This document shows, one piece after another, positions 1 through 8,136 of a DNA stretch of 64,000 bases. Each line of letters opens with the position of its first letter. Positions within the stretch are counted from its first letter, which is position 1. The translations under genes and the position numbers were made by a program. The notes under the pieces are model-generated. The model saw only the letters and a program-made list of their open reading frames with translations. It ran no database searches and was not told the DNA's origin. The DNA is from Candidatus Melainabacteria bacterium (GTDB lineage: Bacteria; Cyanobacteriota; Vampirovibrionia; Obscuribacterales; Obscuribacteraceae), in the NCBI GenBank assembly GCA_027451745.1, contig DAIDIP010000009.1:1-64000 (forward strand). The letters run 5' to 3'.

Positions 1-207
1 ATGTAAAATATCAAAATGGTTTTCCAGAACCCACTGCCCAATTACCCGTTTTTAAAAAGCTATTTTGCAAGATGGACAAATTAACCTATCAATAGCTAAT
101 TTGGGTGACAACATTTTTAGTGATTAGCGAGAAGATGCTATTAAATTGCCTTAAGAAAGGCAACGGTTAGCGTATTCGAGCACCCCATTCATCCAATGGA
201 ATTAGCT

Positions 208-663
208 ATGCTTCGGCGTTCAAACAAACGTTCAGATAAAGGTTCACAGATTGCTGAATTAGCAGCAGTTTTAGTAGCATTTTTTCCGCTCGCCCTAATT
301 ACTATCGTAGCTGCAAATGAAGCAATACAAGTATATGAAATATATTCTTCTTTGAACCAGGTGGCTATCGTAACAGCACGAAAACTAGCCATAGCATACC
401 AGCAGAACCCCACTAATACAGTGGCAAACCCTGGTACCGTGCTCAGTAACATTACCTTTTGCAATATTGTTAAAAGTTCATCTCAATTTACCAGCCCGAC
501 CAGTACTAGTGGCTGGAACACCTCGGTAACACCAGCTACGGTGACAGTAGTAGTTAGCTTTAAAAGTGGCCAATATGGTTGTCCAAACTTTCCCGATCCT
601 GATCCATTACAAATTGGAAGCAATCTCACGCTTACAGCCACCGCTAGTGCTCCCTTGCAATAA
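208..663 (+). CDS. TadE-like pilus assembly protein
   Basis: Small secreted or membrane protein of the TadE/TadG pseudopilin class, which in tight-adherence (Flp) pilus systems sits in the inner membrane and helps pilus assembly. After a basic N-terminus (RRSNKRSDKG) comes the SQIAELAAVLVAFFPLALIT segment, whose conserved Glu followed by a long hydrophobic helix is the TadE hallmark. The rest is a Ser/Thr-rich extracytoplasmic domain with two Cys that could form a disulfide. I chose the ATG at 208 because a GGA lies seven bases before it; an ATG at 196 is the alternative. It is followed after 18 bases by a TadG-like gene, so the two are probably co-transcribed. No pilus ATPase or secretin is visible, so the main tad operon must lie elsewhere or upstream. 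Confidence 0.72.
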   Translation: MLRRSNKRSDKGSQIAELAAVLVAFFPLALITIVAANEAIQVYEIYSSLNQVAIVTARKLAIAYQQNPTNTVANPGTVLSNITFCNIVKSSSQFTSPTSTSGWNTSVTPATVTVVVSFKSGQYGCPNFPDPDPLQIGSNLTLTATASAPLQ

Positions 664-681
664 AAATTACAGGAGATTCTT

Positions 682-1692
682 ATGCTTCGATTTCATACCC
701 GTGAAAGCTCAAATGGAATGTTCCTTTCCGTTCTATATGCTTTCGCTTTCTTATCTGTCTTAGTACTTTCTTCGTTAGCTGTCGATATTACTCATCGCGT
801 AGCGGTTCAAGATGGGCTGCAACATGCAGTTGATGCCGCTGCTTTAGCAGGAGCACAACAACTTATTAATAATGGCTCAGCTCAAACAGCAAAGAGTGCT
901 GCCGTTAGCATTGCTACAGCCAATACAGTCGATAATATAGCGATAACAGATAATCCACCAGCTACAGCTGTGGCTGTTTCGGTGAACACAACCGCAAATC
1001 CCAAAACAGTAACCGTAACGGTACAACGGACAATGATAAATTTATTTGCTTCTCTACTCAATCACCCAACATCACAAGTGACAGCTAGTGCTACAGCTTC
1101 AGCTAGTCAAGGATTGAGCACAGTCAACCCCAATCAAGTAGGCACTATAGCAGTAAGTTTGGATTATGTACCTTCTTCTGGACCAGAACAAAATCAAGCA
1201 TTACAGACAATTACAGCCGGACAAAGTTTCACCATTGATCTTGCTAATAATGATAATAGTGGGCAAGGAAATTGTAATCAAAAAGAAGCAAATGGATGTC
1301 TTATCCGCAGTATAGGTTCATCAGATATTTCAACACTTTCTAGCAGCCTCTCTTTAGGAAGCACCCAAGTACAGTATCCAGGGTCAAATGCAGGTGTAGC
1401 ACAATGGACTTCTCTGATAAATAATGGAATCATACAAGTAGGTGATACTCTTGCTATGGTATTGGTGACTGGCACTCCCCCTGGTAGCCAACAAACTCAA
1501 AACTTGACAGTGGTTGGGGTTTGCGGGCTAAATATAACCAGTCTTAATTCAAGTAAAAAATTGATTACAGGCACCATTCAAGATCCCATTACTTTATCTG
1601 GTCAAGGAGGCAGCGCTCCGAGTACAGGAAGCACTACTACGGACACTTTTATATCAACAAATGCTCCCTGGCAGTGTGTCTTAACTCAATAA
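682..1692 (+). CDS. TadG-like Flp pilus-associated protein
   Basis: Protein of 336 residues with the N-terminal Tad (TadG-like) domain: a hydrophobic helix (about residues 13-35), then AVDITHRVAVQDGLQHAVDA and AAALAGAQ, which closely matches the family's conserved pattern. The C-terminal 200 residues are Ser/Thr/Gln/Asn-rich and look like a surface domain of unknown fold. There is no clear von Willebrand A domain, so this is a short TadG type. The ATG is preceded by AGGAGA at good spacing. It follows the TadE-like gene by 18 bases and precedes a small membrane protein by two, which supports an operon. The family is known to act in pilus biogenesis and adhesion; a direct role here is inferred. 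Confidence 0.75.
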   Translation: MLRFHTRESSNGMFLSVLYAFAFLSVLVLSSLAVDITHRVAVQDGLQHAVDAAALAGAQQLINNGSAQTAKSAAVSIATANTVDNIAITDNPPATAVAVSVNTTANPKTVTVTVQRTMINLFASLLNHPTSQVTASATASASQGLSTVNPNQVGTIAVSLDYVPSSGPEQNQALQTITAGQSFTIDLANNDNSGQGNCNQKEANGCLIRSIGSSDISTLSSSLSLGSTQVQYPGSNAGVAQWTSLINNGIIQVGDTLAMVLVTGTPPGSQQTQNLTVVGVCGLNITSLNSSKKLITGTIQDPITLSGQGGSAPSTGSTTTDTFISTNAPWQCVLTQ

Positions 1693-1694
1693 AT

Positions 1695-2087
1695 ATGGAA
1701 AGTAATAAAAAACAGCGGCGTTCTTGTTGGCATAGCTCATTAGCGGCATTGCAATTTATAAATGAGTGTTATCGTGGCTCTGATGCTAAGACTCGCAAAA
1801 TGGACCACATTACTAACATACTGATTATATTAGCAATTACTTTAACTACATTTTGTATACTTTTCCCTAAACAAAATCAAATCTTATACTTATTCTCTGA
1901 TTTCTTTATTGGCACTTCAATTATTTTTTACATCGTCAATAGATTTGGCATTGTAACCACATTAGACAAAAGACAAGCAGTGCTCATTGCCGAACTCTTG
2001 CTGGGTTTCATATGCCTTGGCCTTTATATAGCTTCAAATTTTGCAGGCCTCACCATATGGATTCGTTCAGTTGTTCAAATACACTAA
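1695..2087 (+). CDS. Small hypothetical membrane protein
   Basis: Unrecognised 130-residue protein. A basic, Ser/Cys-containing cytoplasmic N-terminus (about 40 residues) is followed by three hydrophobic segments: around ITNILIILAITLTTFCILF, QILYLFSDFFIGTSIIFYIV and AVLIAELLLGFICLGLYIAS. The ATG at 1695 starts two bases after the stop of the TadG-like gene, so I prefer it to an in-frame ATG at 1674 that would overlap that gene. Position and spacing suggest co-expression with the pilus genes, perhaps as a membrane partner, but nothing in the sequence identifies a function. Confidence 0.6.
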   Translation: MESNKKQRRSCWHSSLAALQFINECYRGSDAKTRKMDHITNILIILAITLTTFCILFPKQNQILYLFSDFFIGTSIIFYIVNRFGIVTTLDKRQAVLIAELLLGFICLGLYIASNFAGLTIWIRSVVQIH

Positions 2088-2178
2088 GTAATACTCAAAA
2101 GTATAGAATTAAACTATTATGGAAACTTGCCATTGACAATTATTTTTTTCGTAATTTAAACCTTATAGTTGCTAAAAA

Positions 2179-2206
2179 TTGACGCTTGCCTTCTAGCCTG
2201 TAAAAA
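2179..2206 (+). promoter_or_regulatory. Predicted sigma-70-type promoter of tRNA-Leu
   Basis: TTGACG at 2179-2184 is separated by 16 bases from TAAAAA at 2201-2206, giving a -35/-10 pair whose start point would fall about 7-10 bases before the tRNA at 2221. A further TTGACA lies near 2145 but has no convincing -10 partner. Confidence 0.5.
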
Positions 2207-2220
2207 TAGATGGTCTTTAT

Positions 2221-2304
2221 GCCTTTGTGTCGGAACTGGTATACGAGCCGCACTTAAAATGCGGTGCCCGTAAGGGATTGAGGGTTCGAATCCCTCCAAA
2301 GGCA
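2221..2304 (+). tRNA. tRNA-Leu (anticodon UAA)
   Basis: An 84-base class II tRNA. The acceptor arms GCCTTTG (2221-2227) and CAAAGGC (2297-2303) pair fully, the anticodon stem CCGCA/TGCGG encloses loop CTTAAAA with anticodon TAA, the T arm contains GGTTCGAATCC, and a variable arm of about 12 bases lies between them as expected for leucine. Discriminator base is A. The 3' CCA is not encoded: the gene is followed directly by ATTTTTTG, so the tRNA depends on the CCA-adding enzyme encoded at 25.7-27.1 kb. Confidence 0.95.
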
Positions 2305-2325
2305 ATTTTTTGATATATCTATATT

Positions 2326-3156
2326 CTATATCGAACTAAGTTTGACCTTATTCTCTAGAACACCAATTTTTTCTACTTCAAAATGAACAATGTCTCCGTC
2401 TTTCAGCCAAGGATAACGGGCCGGTTCAAGTTCTTTGCGGGTGGCTGGATCTAGCCTAGCCATAAACTCAGCGATACAGCCACTGCCTATGGTACCAGAT
2501 CCAAATATGTATCCGGGCTGCACACTAATATTATTCTGTCCCAAAAAACACATTAAACGCGGGAAAGTCCAGGCTTGTTGTTTGCCTGTTTGAGGATGTT
2601 TGTAATAGATAGAATTATAGTTAGAAGATAAACGCTCTTCGCCATTTACCTTTAATTTCATTGCCAGACTAAAAACACCGTCTTGATTCATTTCTAATTC
2701 AGAAGGCGAAATAAACTTTGGACCTATACTATTACCAATAATTGCTTTACTGTGCGCTGGACCTAAGCCAAGCATGTCTTTTAACTGAATATCACGAGCA
2801 GACCAATCATTCAAAATGGTCAACAAACATGATTCTTTAAAAAAGGTTATCGCTTGTTCTATGCTTGTAAGCTGCGCTTCTTTAGTCACATAACAGGCTA
2901 ATTCGAACTCGTAATCAGCTGCTCTCACACAAGCAGGTACAATGACCTCATCTTTATTCCCATACAATTTTTCTGGCACAATATCATTAATATAGTAAGC
3001 GGCATGATCATACCAACCCGGCCAAATGTTAGTGCCTCGTTTTTCTCTGATTTGGCGAACATGCGTTTCAAAACCCAAAAAATCTAGCAAAATTCTTGGT
3101 TCAGGAACTTTTTTACCGAAAATCTCAGCTGTTTCTATACTTCGTTTAAATAGCAC
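2326..3156 (-). CDS. Fumarylacetoacetate hydrolase family protein
   Basis: Member of the FAH superfamily, metal-dependent enzymes that hydrolyse or decarboxylate C-C bonds in diketo and aromatic-degradation intermediates. The 276-residue length fits the family. Visible marks are the acidic metal-binding stretch ADYEFELACYV, the NDWSARDIQ motif, and FGSGTIGSGC near the C-terminus, the equivalent of the family's usual GTxxG loop. The start appears to be GTG at 3156, preceded by AAGGAT. It is a single gene, divergent from a rhodanese gene. No other aromatic or tyrosine catabolism genes are nearby, so the substrate (fumarylacetoacetate, acylpyruvate, oxaloacetate or other) cannot be assigned. Confidence 0.85.
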   Translation of the reverse strand: MLFKRSIETAEIFGKKVPEPRILLDFLGFETHVRQIREKRGTNIWPGWYDHAAYYINDIVPEKLYGNKDEVIVPACVRAADYEFELACYVTKEAQLTSIEQAITFFKESCLLTILNDWSARDIQLKDMLGLGPAHSKAIIGNSIGPKFISPSELEMNQDGVFSLAMKLKVNGEERLSSNYNSIYYKHPQTGKQQAWTFPRLMCFLGQNNISVQPGYIFGSGTIGSGCIAEFMARLDPATRKELEPARYPWLKDGDIVHFEVEKIGVLENKVKLSSI

Positions 3157-3267
3157 AATTTATCCTTTATTCTTAGCAATGTAGACTATGATTATTGCAT
3201 GCTAAAAAGAATCATGGTCAAGTAATTATCAAAGCAACATACAACAATAATTAAACGAGCAAAAAAA

Positions 3268-3645
3268 ATGAAGCATTCTGAAGCGTTCGAGAAATTAGTC
3301 TCAACTATAAGAAAAGATATTTCTGAGATCTCTATAGATACTTTTATTAAAAAGCAGCAAAATGCAGAAGCCATCAAGCTTATAGATGTGAGAGAGGATC
3401 ATGAATGGTCCCAAGGGCACATAGAAAACGCTTTTCATTTAGGACGAGGCATAATTGAAAGAGATATCGAAAAATATTTTCCTGAGCGCAATATTTGCTT
3501 GGTACTTTATTGTGGAGGCGGCTACCGATCAGCTTTGGCAGTCGATAGTCTAAATAAAATGGGTTATACAAATGTCCACTCATTAGTGGGCGGCTTTCGT
3601 TCTTGGTGTGAAAAAGGACTACCAATAACCAACAATGGCAAATAA
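3268..3645 (+). CDS. Rhodanese-like sulfurtransferase domain protein
   Basis: Single-domain rhodanese of 125 residues. An extra N-terminal segment of about 35 residues precedes the domain, which shows IDVREDHEWSQGHIENAFHL, then the active-site loop YCGGGYRSALAV with the catalytic cysteine, and GGFRSWCEKGLP at the end. Such proteins carry sulfane sulfur on the active cysteine in thiosulfate or persulfide metabolism. There is no signal peptide, so it is probably cytoplasmic. The start is an ATG after an A-rich stretch with only a weak ribosome site. It stands alone, divergent from the FAH gene, and is followed by a small hairpin. Confidence 0.88.
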   Translation: MKHSEAFEKLVSTIRKDISEISIDTFIKKQQNAEAIKLIDVREDHEWSQGHIENAFHLGRGIIERDIEKYFPERNICLVLYCGGGYRSALAVDSLNKMGYTNVHSLVGGFRSWCEKGLPITNNGK

Positions 3646-3653
3646 CTAATAAA

Positions 3654-3670
3654 CCTGTCTTGTAGACAGG
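3654..3670 (+). terminator. Hairpin after rhodanese gene, possible weak terminator
   Basis: CCTGTCT and AGACAGG form a perfect 7-bp stem with a 3-base loop, starting nine bases after the rhodanese stop. It is not followed by a clear T-run, so intrinsic termination is only possible. Confidence 0.35.
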
Positions 3671-3849
3671 GCAAGGATTTTAGCTAGCGATCACTATTTA
3701 GGTGGACGACAAATCACTAGCTATTGCGATTCACGAAACCACAACACCTCTTGATATCATAGTCTTATGTCACGTTATTCGGACATGTTCGAAACCGCGT
3801 ACTGATGGCGTTAGCAGGTATAAATTCAATTAGGTATGGGTTATAAAAA

Positions 3850-4122
3850 ATGATTACTAAGGATATGACAGTCCACGACAGATTGGTTGTAGCGCTAGGC
3901 GAGATTCTTCAGGAAAGAAGAAATAAGCTTGGTCTATCGCAGAATGAATTAGCCAGAGCAAGTGATTTCCATCGTTCTTATATAAGCGATGTCGAACGCG
4001 GCTATCGGAATATTTCGCTTAAAAATCTAAGCAGGTTAGCAGCAGCACTAGAAATTCCAATTTCAAATCTGCTTGCCTTAGCTGAGCAAAAAGTTGAATT
4101 ATTGCATCAAATAACTAATTAG
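3850..4122 (+). CDS. XRE-family helix-turn-helix regulator
   Basis: Compact 90-residue DNA-binding protein. Residues about 14-72 form a Cro/C1 helix-turn-helix: LGEILQERRNKLGLSQNELA, then RSYISDVERGYRNISLKNL and LAAALEIPISNLL. These are the five-helix pattern and the typical YISxxERGxRN recognition region. There is no second domain for ligand sensing or peptidase activity. It stands alone, convergent with the bioA gene, with no toxin-like partner beside it. A role as a small housekeeping repressor is likely, but its targets cannot be read from the sequence. The ATG at 3850 has little ribosome-site support; an internal ATG at residue 6 is possible. Confidence 0.85.
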   Translation: MITKDMTVHDRLVVALGEILQERRNKLGLSQNELARASDFHRSYISDVERGYRNISLKNLSRLAAALEIPISNLLALAEQKVELLHQITN

Positions 4123-4164
4123 CAACCTTGCTTCAATTTGCTTATGGCGCTAGGTAGACCGCAG

Positions 4165-5472
4165 CTAGGCAGCTAAAAGTTTGCTTATTACAGTTGCGGT
4201 TTTCTTATAGATTAATTCCAATTCGTCCGCTCTAATGCAGTATGGTGGCATTAAATAAATTGTATTACCTAGGGGACGAATTAAAAGCCCCTCATCTAAA
4301 AATGCTTGTCTCATGGTCAATCCTAAGGCATTGAAATAGTGCGTGCGTTCATCTGTAATTACATCAAACGCTAAAATAGTTCCACAATAGCGAAGTTTTT
4401 CTAAAAACTGACAATTGCCGAGCCATTTTTGAAAAAACATTTGATGCAGTTTTGCCATATCTTTAAAATTATTTTGCATGTCATTTAGTAACTTTATTGA
4501 AGCATAAGCTGCAGCGCAGGCAAGCGGATTACCCGTATAAGAATGGCTATGAAAAAAAGCTTTCTGTATGTCATCACTATAAAACGATTGATAAATTTCT
4601 TCAGTCGCAATAGTCAATGCTAAGGGTAAGAAACCACCAGTAAGACCTTTAGAAAGACAAATAATATCAGGCCGAGTTTTACTCTTGGCACAGGCAAACC
4701 AATCACCGGTGCGCCCAAATCCTGTCATAACCTCATCATAAATAAGCAATATGCCATACTCATGAACCAGTTTCTCTAGTTCTTGCATAAACTCGATTCT
4801 ACACATTCGCATACCCCCAGCCCCTTGTATGAGCGGTTCAATAATGACCGCAACATACCGTTGACCTTGCGTAGCGAAAAGACTTTTTAGTTTTGATAAA
4901 GACTCTTCTTCTTTCAAATGTACATCCTTGTCGCCTTCCCAAGTTGCCGGAAACGGGATAGAGTCTGTTTCAAAAAGCAATTTCTCAAATGGTTTAAAAA
5001 ATGCTGTAGACTTTCCTAAAGACATAGAACCCACGGTCTCGCCGTGATAGCCTTGGTCAAAATTAACAAATTTAACCCGCTCTTTGTTGTCTTTGTTTTG
5101 CCAAAACTGATACGCCATTTTCATAGCTACTTCAACTGCTGTTGTGCCATTATCAGAAAAAAATACTTTCGCTAAATTTGCAGGTAAATATTTCAATACT
5201 TCGTTGGCTAGCCTTTCTGCCGGATCGTGAGTAAATCCTGCAAAAATAACGTGTTCAAGGATCTGTGATTGTTCATAAATAGCCTTAGCTATTTCTGGCT
5301 GACTGTGGCCATGAACATTTACCCACCAGCTGGAAATACAATCTACAATATTACGTCCATCCTCAAGCTCTAAATAGATACCATTTCCCCGCCTCACTTT
5401 TAATGGCGGAGGAGCAGTTTTAGCTTGAGTGAACGGATGCCAAACTGGTGAAGGCATTTGTTGAGTTTTCAT
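4165..5472 (-). CDS. bioA: Adenosylmethionine-8-amino-7-oxononanoate aminotransferase
   Basis: PLP-dependent class III aminotransferase that converts KAPA to DAPA in biotin synthesis, using S-adenosylmethionine as amino donor. Visible are the N-terminal VWHPFTQ substrate-side motif of BioA, SSWWVNVHGH, the cofactor motif DEVMTGFGRTG, and SKGLTGGFLPLA containing the Schiff-base lysine (about residue 275). The length of 435 residues is normal. I start it at the ATG at 5472, which has GGAAAAG upstream, rather than at 5499. Even so it overlaps the end of bioD by about 50 bases, which suggests translational coupling. It is transcribed after bioD and divergently from bioF. Confidence 0.95.
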   Translation of the reverse strand: MKTQQMPSPVWHPFTQAKTAPPPLKVRRGNGIYLELEDGRNIVDCISSWWVNVHGHSQPEIAKAIYEQSQILEHVIFAGFTHDPAERLANEVLKYLPANLAKVFFSDNGTTAVEVAMKMAYQFWQNKDNKERVKFVNFDQGYHGETVGSMSLGKSTAFFKPFEKLLFETDSIPFPATWEGDKDVHLKEEESLSKLKSLFATQGQRYVAVIIEPLIQGAGGMRMCRIEFMQELEKLVHEYGILLIYDEVMTGFGRTGDWFACAKSKTRPDIICLSKGLTGGFLPLALTIATEEIYQSFYSDDIQKAFFHSHSYTGNPLACAAAYASIKLLNDMQNNFKDMAKLHQMFFQKWLGNCQFLEKLRYCGTILAFDVITDERTHYFNALGLTMRQAFLDEGLLIRPLGNTIYLMPPYCIRADELELIYKKTATVISKLLAA

Positions 5473-6109
5473 TTGTGTCTTTTCCAAAATATTTCTCAAA
5501 GGATCCTAATAATGTTTGTCTATTCACAATACTCATAGGCTCGATCTGTGCAAGGACTTTCACTTGAGCATAGTGTTCTATCGCTAGTCGATTATTCTCA
5601 TGTCTTTGTCCATTCATTATCACACCCAGTACCGGGATAGAGTGCTGGCGCAATTTATCCACAGTTAAAACTGTGTGGTTGATAGTTCCTAGTCCGCTGC
5701 GAGCCACCACAAGCACTGGCAGCTGTAAATGTAATATCACATCCAAAATAGTTTGATTATCATTTATAGGTACCATAAGCCCCCCGGCACCTTCAACAAT
5801 CAAATGGGATAAAGGACTATAGTCTGGCATTTTTATTTTGTTCAATTCAATTTGCACATTTTCAGCTTTCGCAGCTTCATGTGGTGATACATGTGGAGCA
5901 AAAAGATAAGTTTCTTTGAAAAAATGAGTAGCAGGCAATCCAGCGTGATCCCGCAACCAGTCTGTATCAGTATATGGCAATCCTGTACGTATTGGCTTCC
6001 AATATCCAGCGCTCAATCCTAATGTTAACAATGCGCATACAACTGTCTTACCCACCTCGGTATCTGTGCCTGTTACAAAAAAAGCAGACGGAAATGAATA
6101 TTTTGTCAC
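5420..6109 (-). CDS. bioD: Dethiobiotin synthetase
   Basis: ATP-dependent carboxylase that closes the ureido ring of dethiobiotin from DAPA. The P-loop variant FVTGTDTEVGKTVV lies at residues about 10-23, YWKPIRTGL carries the conserved lysine, and VEGAGGLMVPI is the family's second signature. The 229-residue length is typical. It is the first gene of a leftward pair with bioA, whose start lies inside the end of this gene. The C-terminal tail after about residue 205 is Ser/Thr-rich and probably not catalytic. No BirA-type operator was recognised in the 157-base divergent region before bioF. Confidence 0.95.
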   Translation of the reverse strand: MTKYSFPSAFFVTGTDTEVGKTVVCALLTLGLSAGYWKPIRTGLPYTDTDWLRDHAGLPATHFFKETYLFAPHVSPHEAAKAENVQIELNKIKMPDYSPLSHLIVEGAGGLMVPINDNQTILDVILHLQLPVLVVARSGLGTINHTVLTVDKLRQHSIPVLGVIMNGQRHENNRLAIEHYAQVKVLAQIEPMSIVNRQTLLGSFEKYFGKDTNENSTNAFTSLASVHSS

Positions 6110-6266
6110 TGTAAATCACCAACTGGAAAAACTCATTATATGAAAGACTGAAATTAAGGTGATGACAATAATTTAAGTTCTGTGAGAATACAAGATAAAA
6201 TTGCTTATTTTGAGCTTTACTAATAAACTTATTCTACTCTTGTCCACTGTCGTAGATTGATGAACT

Positions 6267-7421
6267 ATGTTACCCACATTAATCAATAACAAGCTTGTTG
6301 AGCGCCAATTAAATTCCAATTTGCGCGCTCTTAGATCAATGAGTGACATTAGGGCAAATGAAATAACCATTGACGGCAATAAACTTATTAATTTCACTTC
6401 CAATGATTATCTATCTTTATCGCAACATCCGTTACTAAAAGAAAGAGCTATTCAAGCAATAGAAAAATATGGCGTGGGAAACCCGTCTTCTAGATTATTG
6501 GCGGGCAATTCAGAATTATATTGTCAAATTGAAACGCAACTGGCTCAGTTAAAAGGCACTGAAACAGCAATCATTTTTCCGACTGGTTTTCAAACCAATC
6601 TTACAGCATTACATGCACTCTCAAAACTCAATTCTTTTATTCTGTGCGACAAGCTCAGTCACAATAGCGCCATCTTAGGAGCTCAATTAAACACACACAG
6701 ATTTAAGCGCTTTGCTCACAATGATTTAGAAGACCTTACTCGACTCATATTGAAGCATGGAGACGACAATGTTCTAGTGTTTACAGAGTCAGTGTTTAGT
6801 ATGGATGGGGATATAGCACCAATTAAAACGATACAAGAATTATGCCAAACAAGCAAAAGTTTTTTATACGTGGACGAAGCACACGCAACAGGTTTATTTG
6901 GCAAGAATGGTATGGGACTGGTCGAAAGTCCTCAAGAAAACACATTAGTAATGGGTACTTTTGGCAAGGGCTGCGGTAGCTTTGGTGCTTATATTGCTTG
7001 TTCAAATCAATTGCGCGACTATTTAGTCAATTTTTGTTCAGGACTTATTTATACTACTGCACTCCCTCCTCCTGTACTTGCCTCTATTTATGCCGCTTTG
7101 GAGCTGATACCACAAATGGCACCAGAGCGAGATAGGCTACAGAAGCTTGCCACAAGAATACGAGATGAGCTTAGAAACATTGGTTTCCAAACAGGTCAAT
7201 CAGTCAGTCCTATCATTTCTTTATACTTAGGTAGCAGTGACTTAGCTTTGTCCTTGAGCGCCTATTTGGAGAATAGAAATATCTATGCTCGTGCAATAAG
7301 GCCACCTACCGTTCCAGATAATACAGCCCGGATTCGTTTATCAGTAACATTGGCTCATACTGACTCGGACATAGATTACCTGATTACAGTTCTAAACGAT
7401 TGGCATGCAAACAAACATTGA
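6267..7421 (+). CDS. bioF: 8-amino-7-oxononanoate synthase
   Basis: PLP enzyme of the alpha-oxoamine synthase family that condenses a pimeloyl thioester with L-alanine to KAPA. Sequence marks are FTSNDYLSLSQHP near residue 45, NPSSRLLAGN, LCDKLSHNSAILGA, VDEAHATGLFG, and the Schiff-base lysine in MGTFGKGCGSFGAY (about residue 235). The 384-residue length is normal. It opens the rightward biotin operon bioF, bioH/G-like, bioC, bioB and overlaps the next gene by 17 bases. Confidence 0.95.
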   Translation: MLPTLINNKLVERQLNSNLRALRSMSDIRANEITIDGNKLINFTSNDYLSLSQHPLLKERAIQAIEKYGVGNPSSRLLAGNSELYCQIETQLAQLKGTETAIIFPTGFQTNLTALHALSKLNSFILCDKLSHNSAILGAQLNTHRFKRFAHNDLEDLTRLILKHGDDNVLVFTESVFSMDGDIAPIKTIQELCQTSKSFLYVDEAHATGLFGKNGMGLVESPQENTLVMGTFGKGCGSFGAYIACSNQLRDYLVNFCSGLIYTTALPPPVLASIYAALELIPQMAPERDRLQKLATRIRDELRNIGFQTGQSVSPIISLYLGSSDLALSLSAYLENRNIYARAIRPPTVPDNTARIRLSVTLAHTDSDIDYLITVLNDWHANKH

Positions 7422-8136
7422 ACTATACTTTCTTCATGGATGGGGTTTTGAGAGTGGAGTCTGGAAAAACTGGCTTCCTCAGTTAAACTCCGACAACTCC
7501 TCTTTTATATTCGACAGAGGATATTTCAGCTCCCACAAAAACAATTTTTCTTTAGCAAAATCTATTCATCCAAAAATTGTTATTGCTCATTCTTTTGGAT
7601 TGCACTATCTATCAGTACTGGATCTTAGCCAAATTCATACCCTCATTTTATTGGGCAGTTTCTTACACTTTCATCAACATAGTAACAATCATAGATTAGC
7701 TAAAAAGAAAATTGCTCTCATGAAAAAGCAGCTGGTTATCGATCCTAAAAATTTACTTTGCGACTTTTACACTAATTGCGGCATAACTCGATCATTATCT
7801 CAATTTCAGAACATTAATCAGCAATTATTGCATGAAGATCTACACTATTTAGATACCAATCAAATCAGCTTAGACTCTCTTAAATCTATAAAAGAAGTAA
7901 TACTTTTACACGGATATCACGATAAAATTGTCAACATTCAACACAGTCAGACAATACACAAAGAATTACCAAACAGCAAATTACTTATCAATCCATATGC
8001 CGATCATTCATTACCCATTGCTTATAGTCAATGGTGTTTAAAGGCAATTGAATCTCAACTGCAAATACAAATATTCAATCATTGCAATACACTCAACGAA
8101 AAAGAACGACATGACAAAGTTACCATTCCTATATAG
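7405..8136 (+). CDS. Putative pimeloyl-ACP methyl ester esterase (BioH/BioG-like)
   Basis: Alpha/beta hydrolase of 243 residues lodged between bioF and bioC, overlapping both (17 and 26 bases). The N-terminal LHGWGFESGVWKNW matches the HGWG/oxyanion region of BioH and BioG. The nucleophile elbow is AHSFG (about residue 57), and an acid in GYHDKIV and a histidine in YADHSLPI complete a plausible triad. In the BioC pathway an esterase must remove the methyl cap from pimeloyl-ACP, and this gene's place in the operon fits that step exactly. Overall similarity to classical BioH is low by eye, so it may be a divergent or separate type of gatekeeper esterase. Function is inferred from context plus triad. 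Confidence 0.72.
   Translation: MQTNIELYFLHGWGFESGVWKNWLPQLNSDNSSFIFDRGYFSSHKNNFSLAKSIHPKIVIAHSFGLHYLSVLDLSQIHTLILLGSFLHFHQHSNNHRLAKKKIALMKKQLVIDPKNLLCDFYTNCGITRSLSQFQNINQQLLHEDLHYLDTNQISLDSLKSIKEVILLHGYHDKIVNIQHSQTIHKELPNSKLLINPYADHSLPIAYSQWCLKAIESQLQIQIFNHCNTLNEKERHDKVTIPI

Noticed and set aside
2326-4122. Small defence or stress island (FAH, rhodanese, XRE)
   Set aside because: The genes are not co-directional as a unit, have ordinary families and are separated by 100-200 bases.
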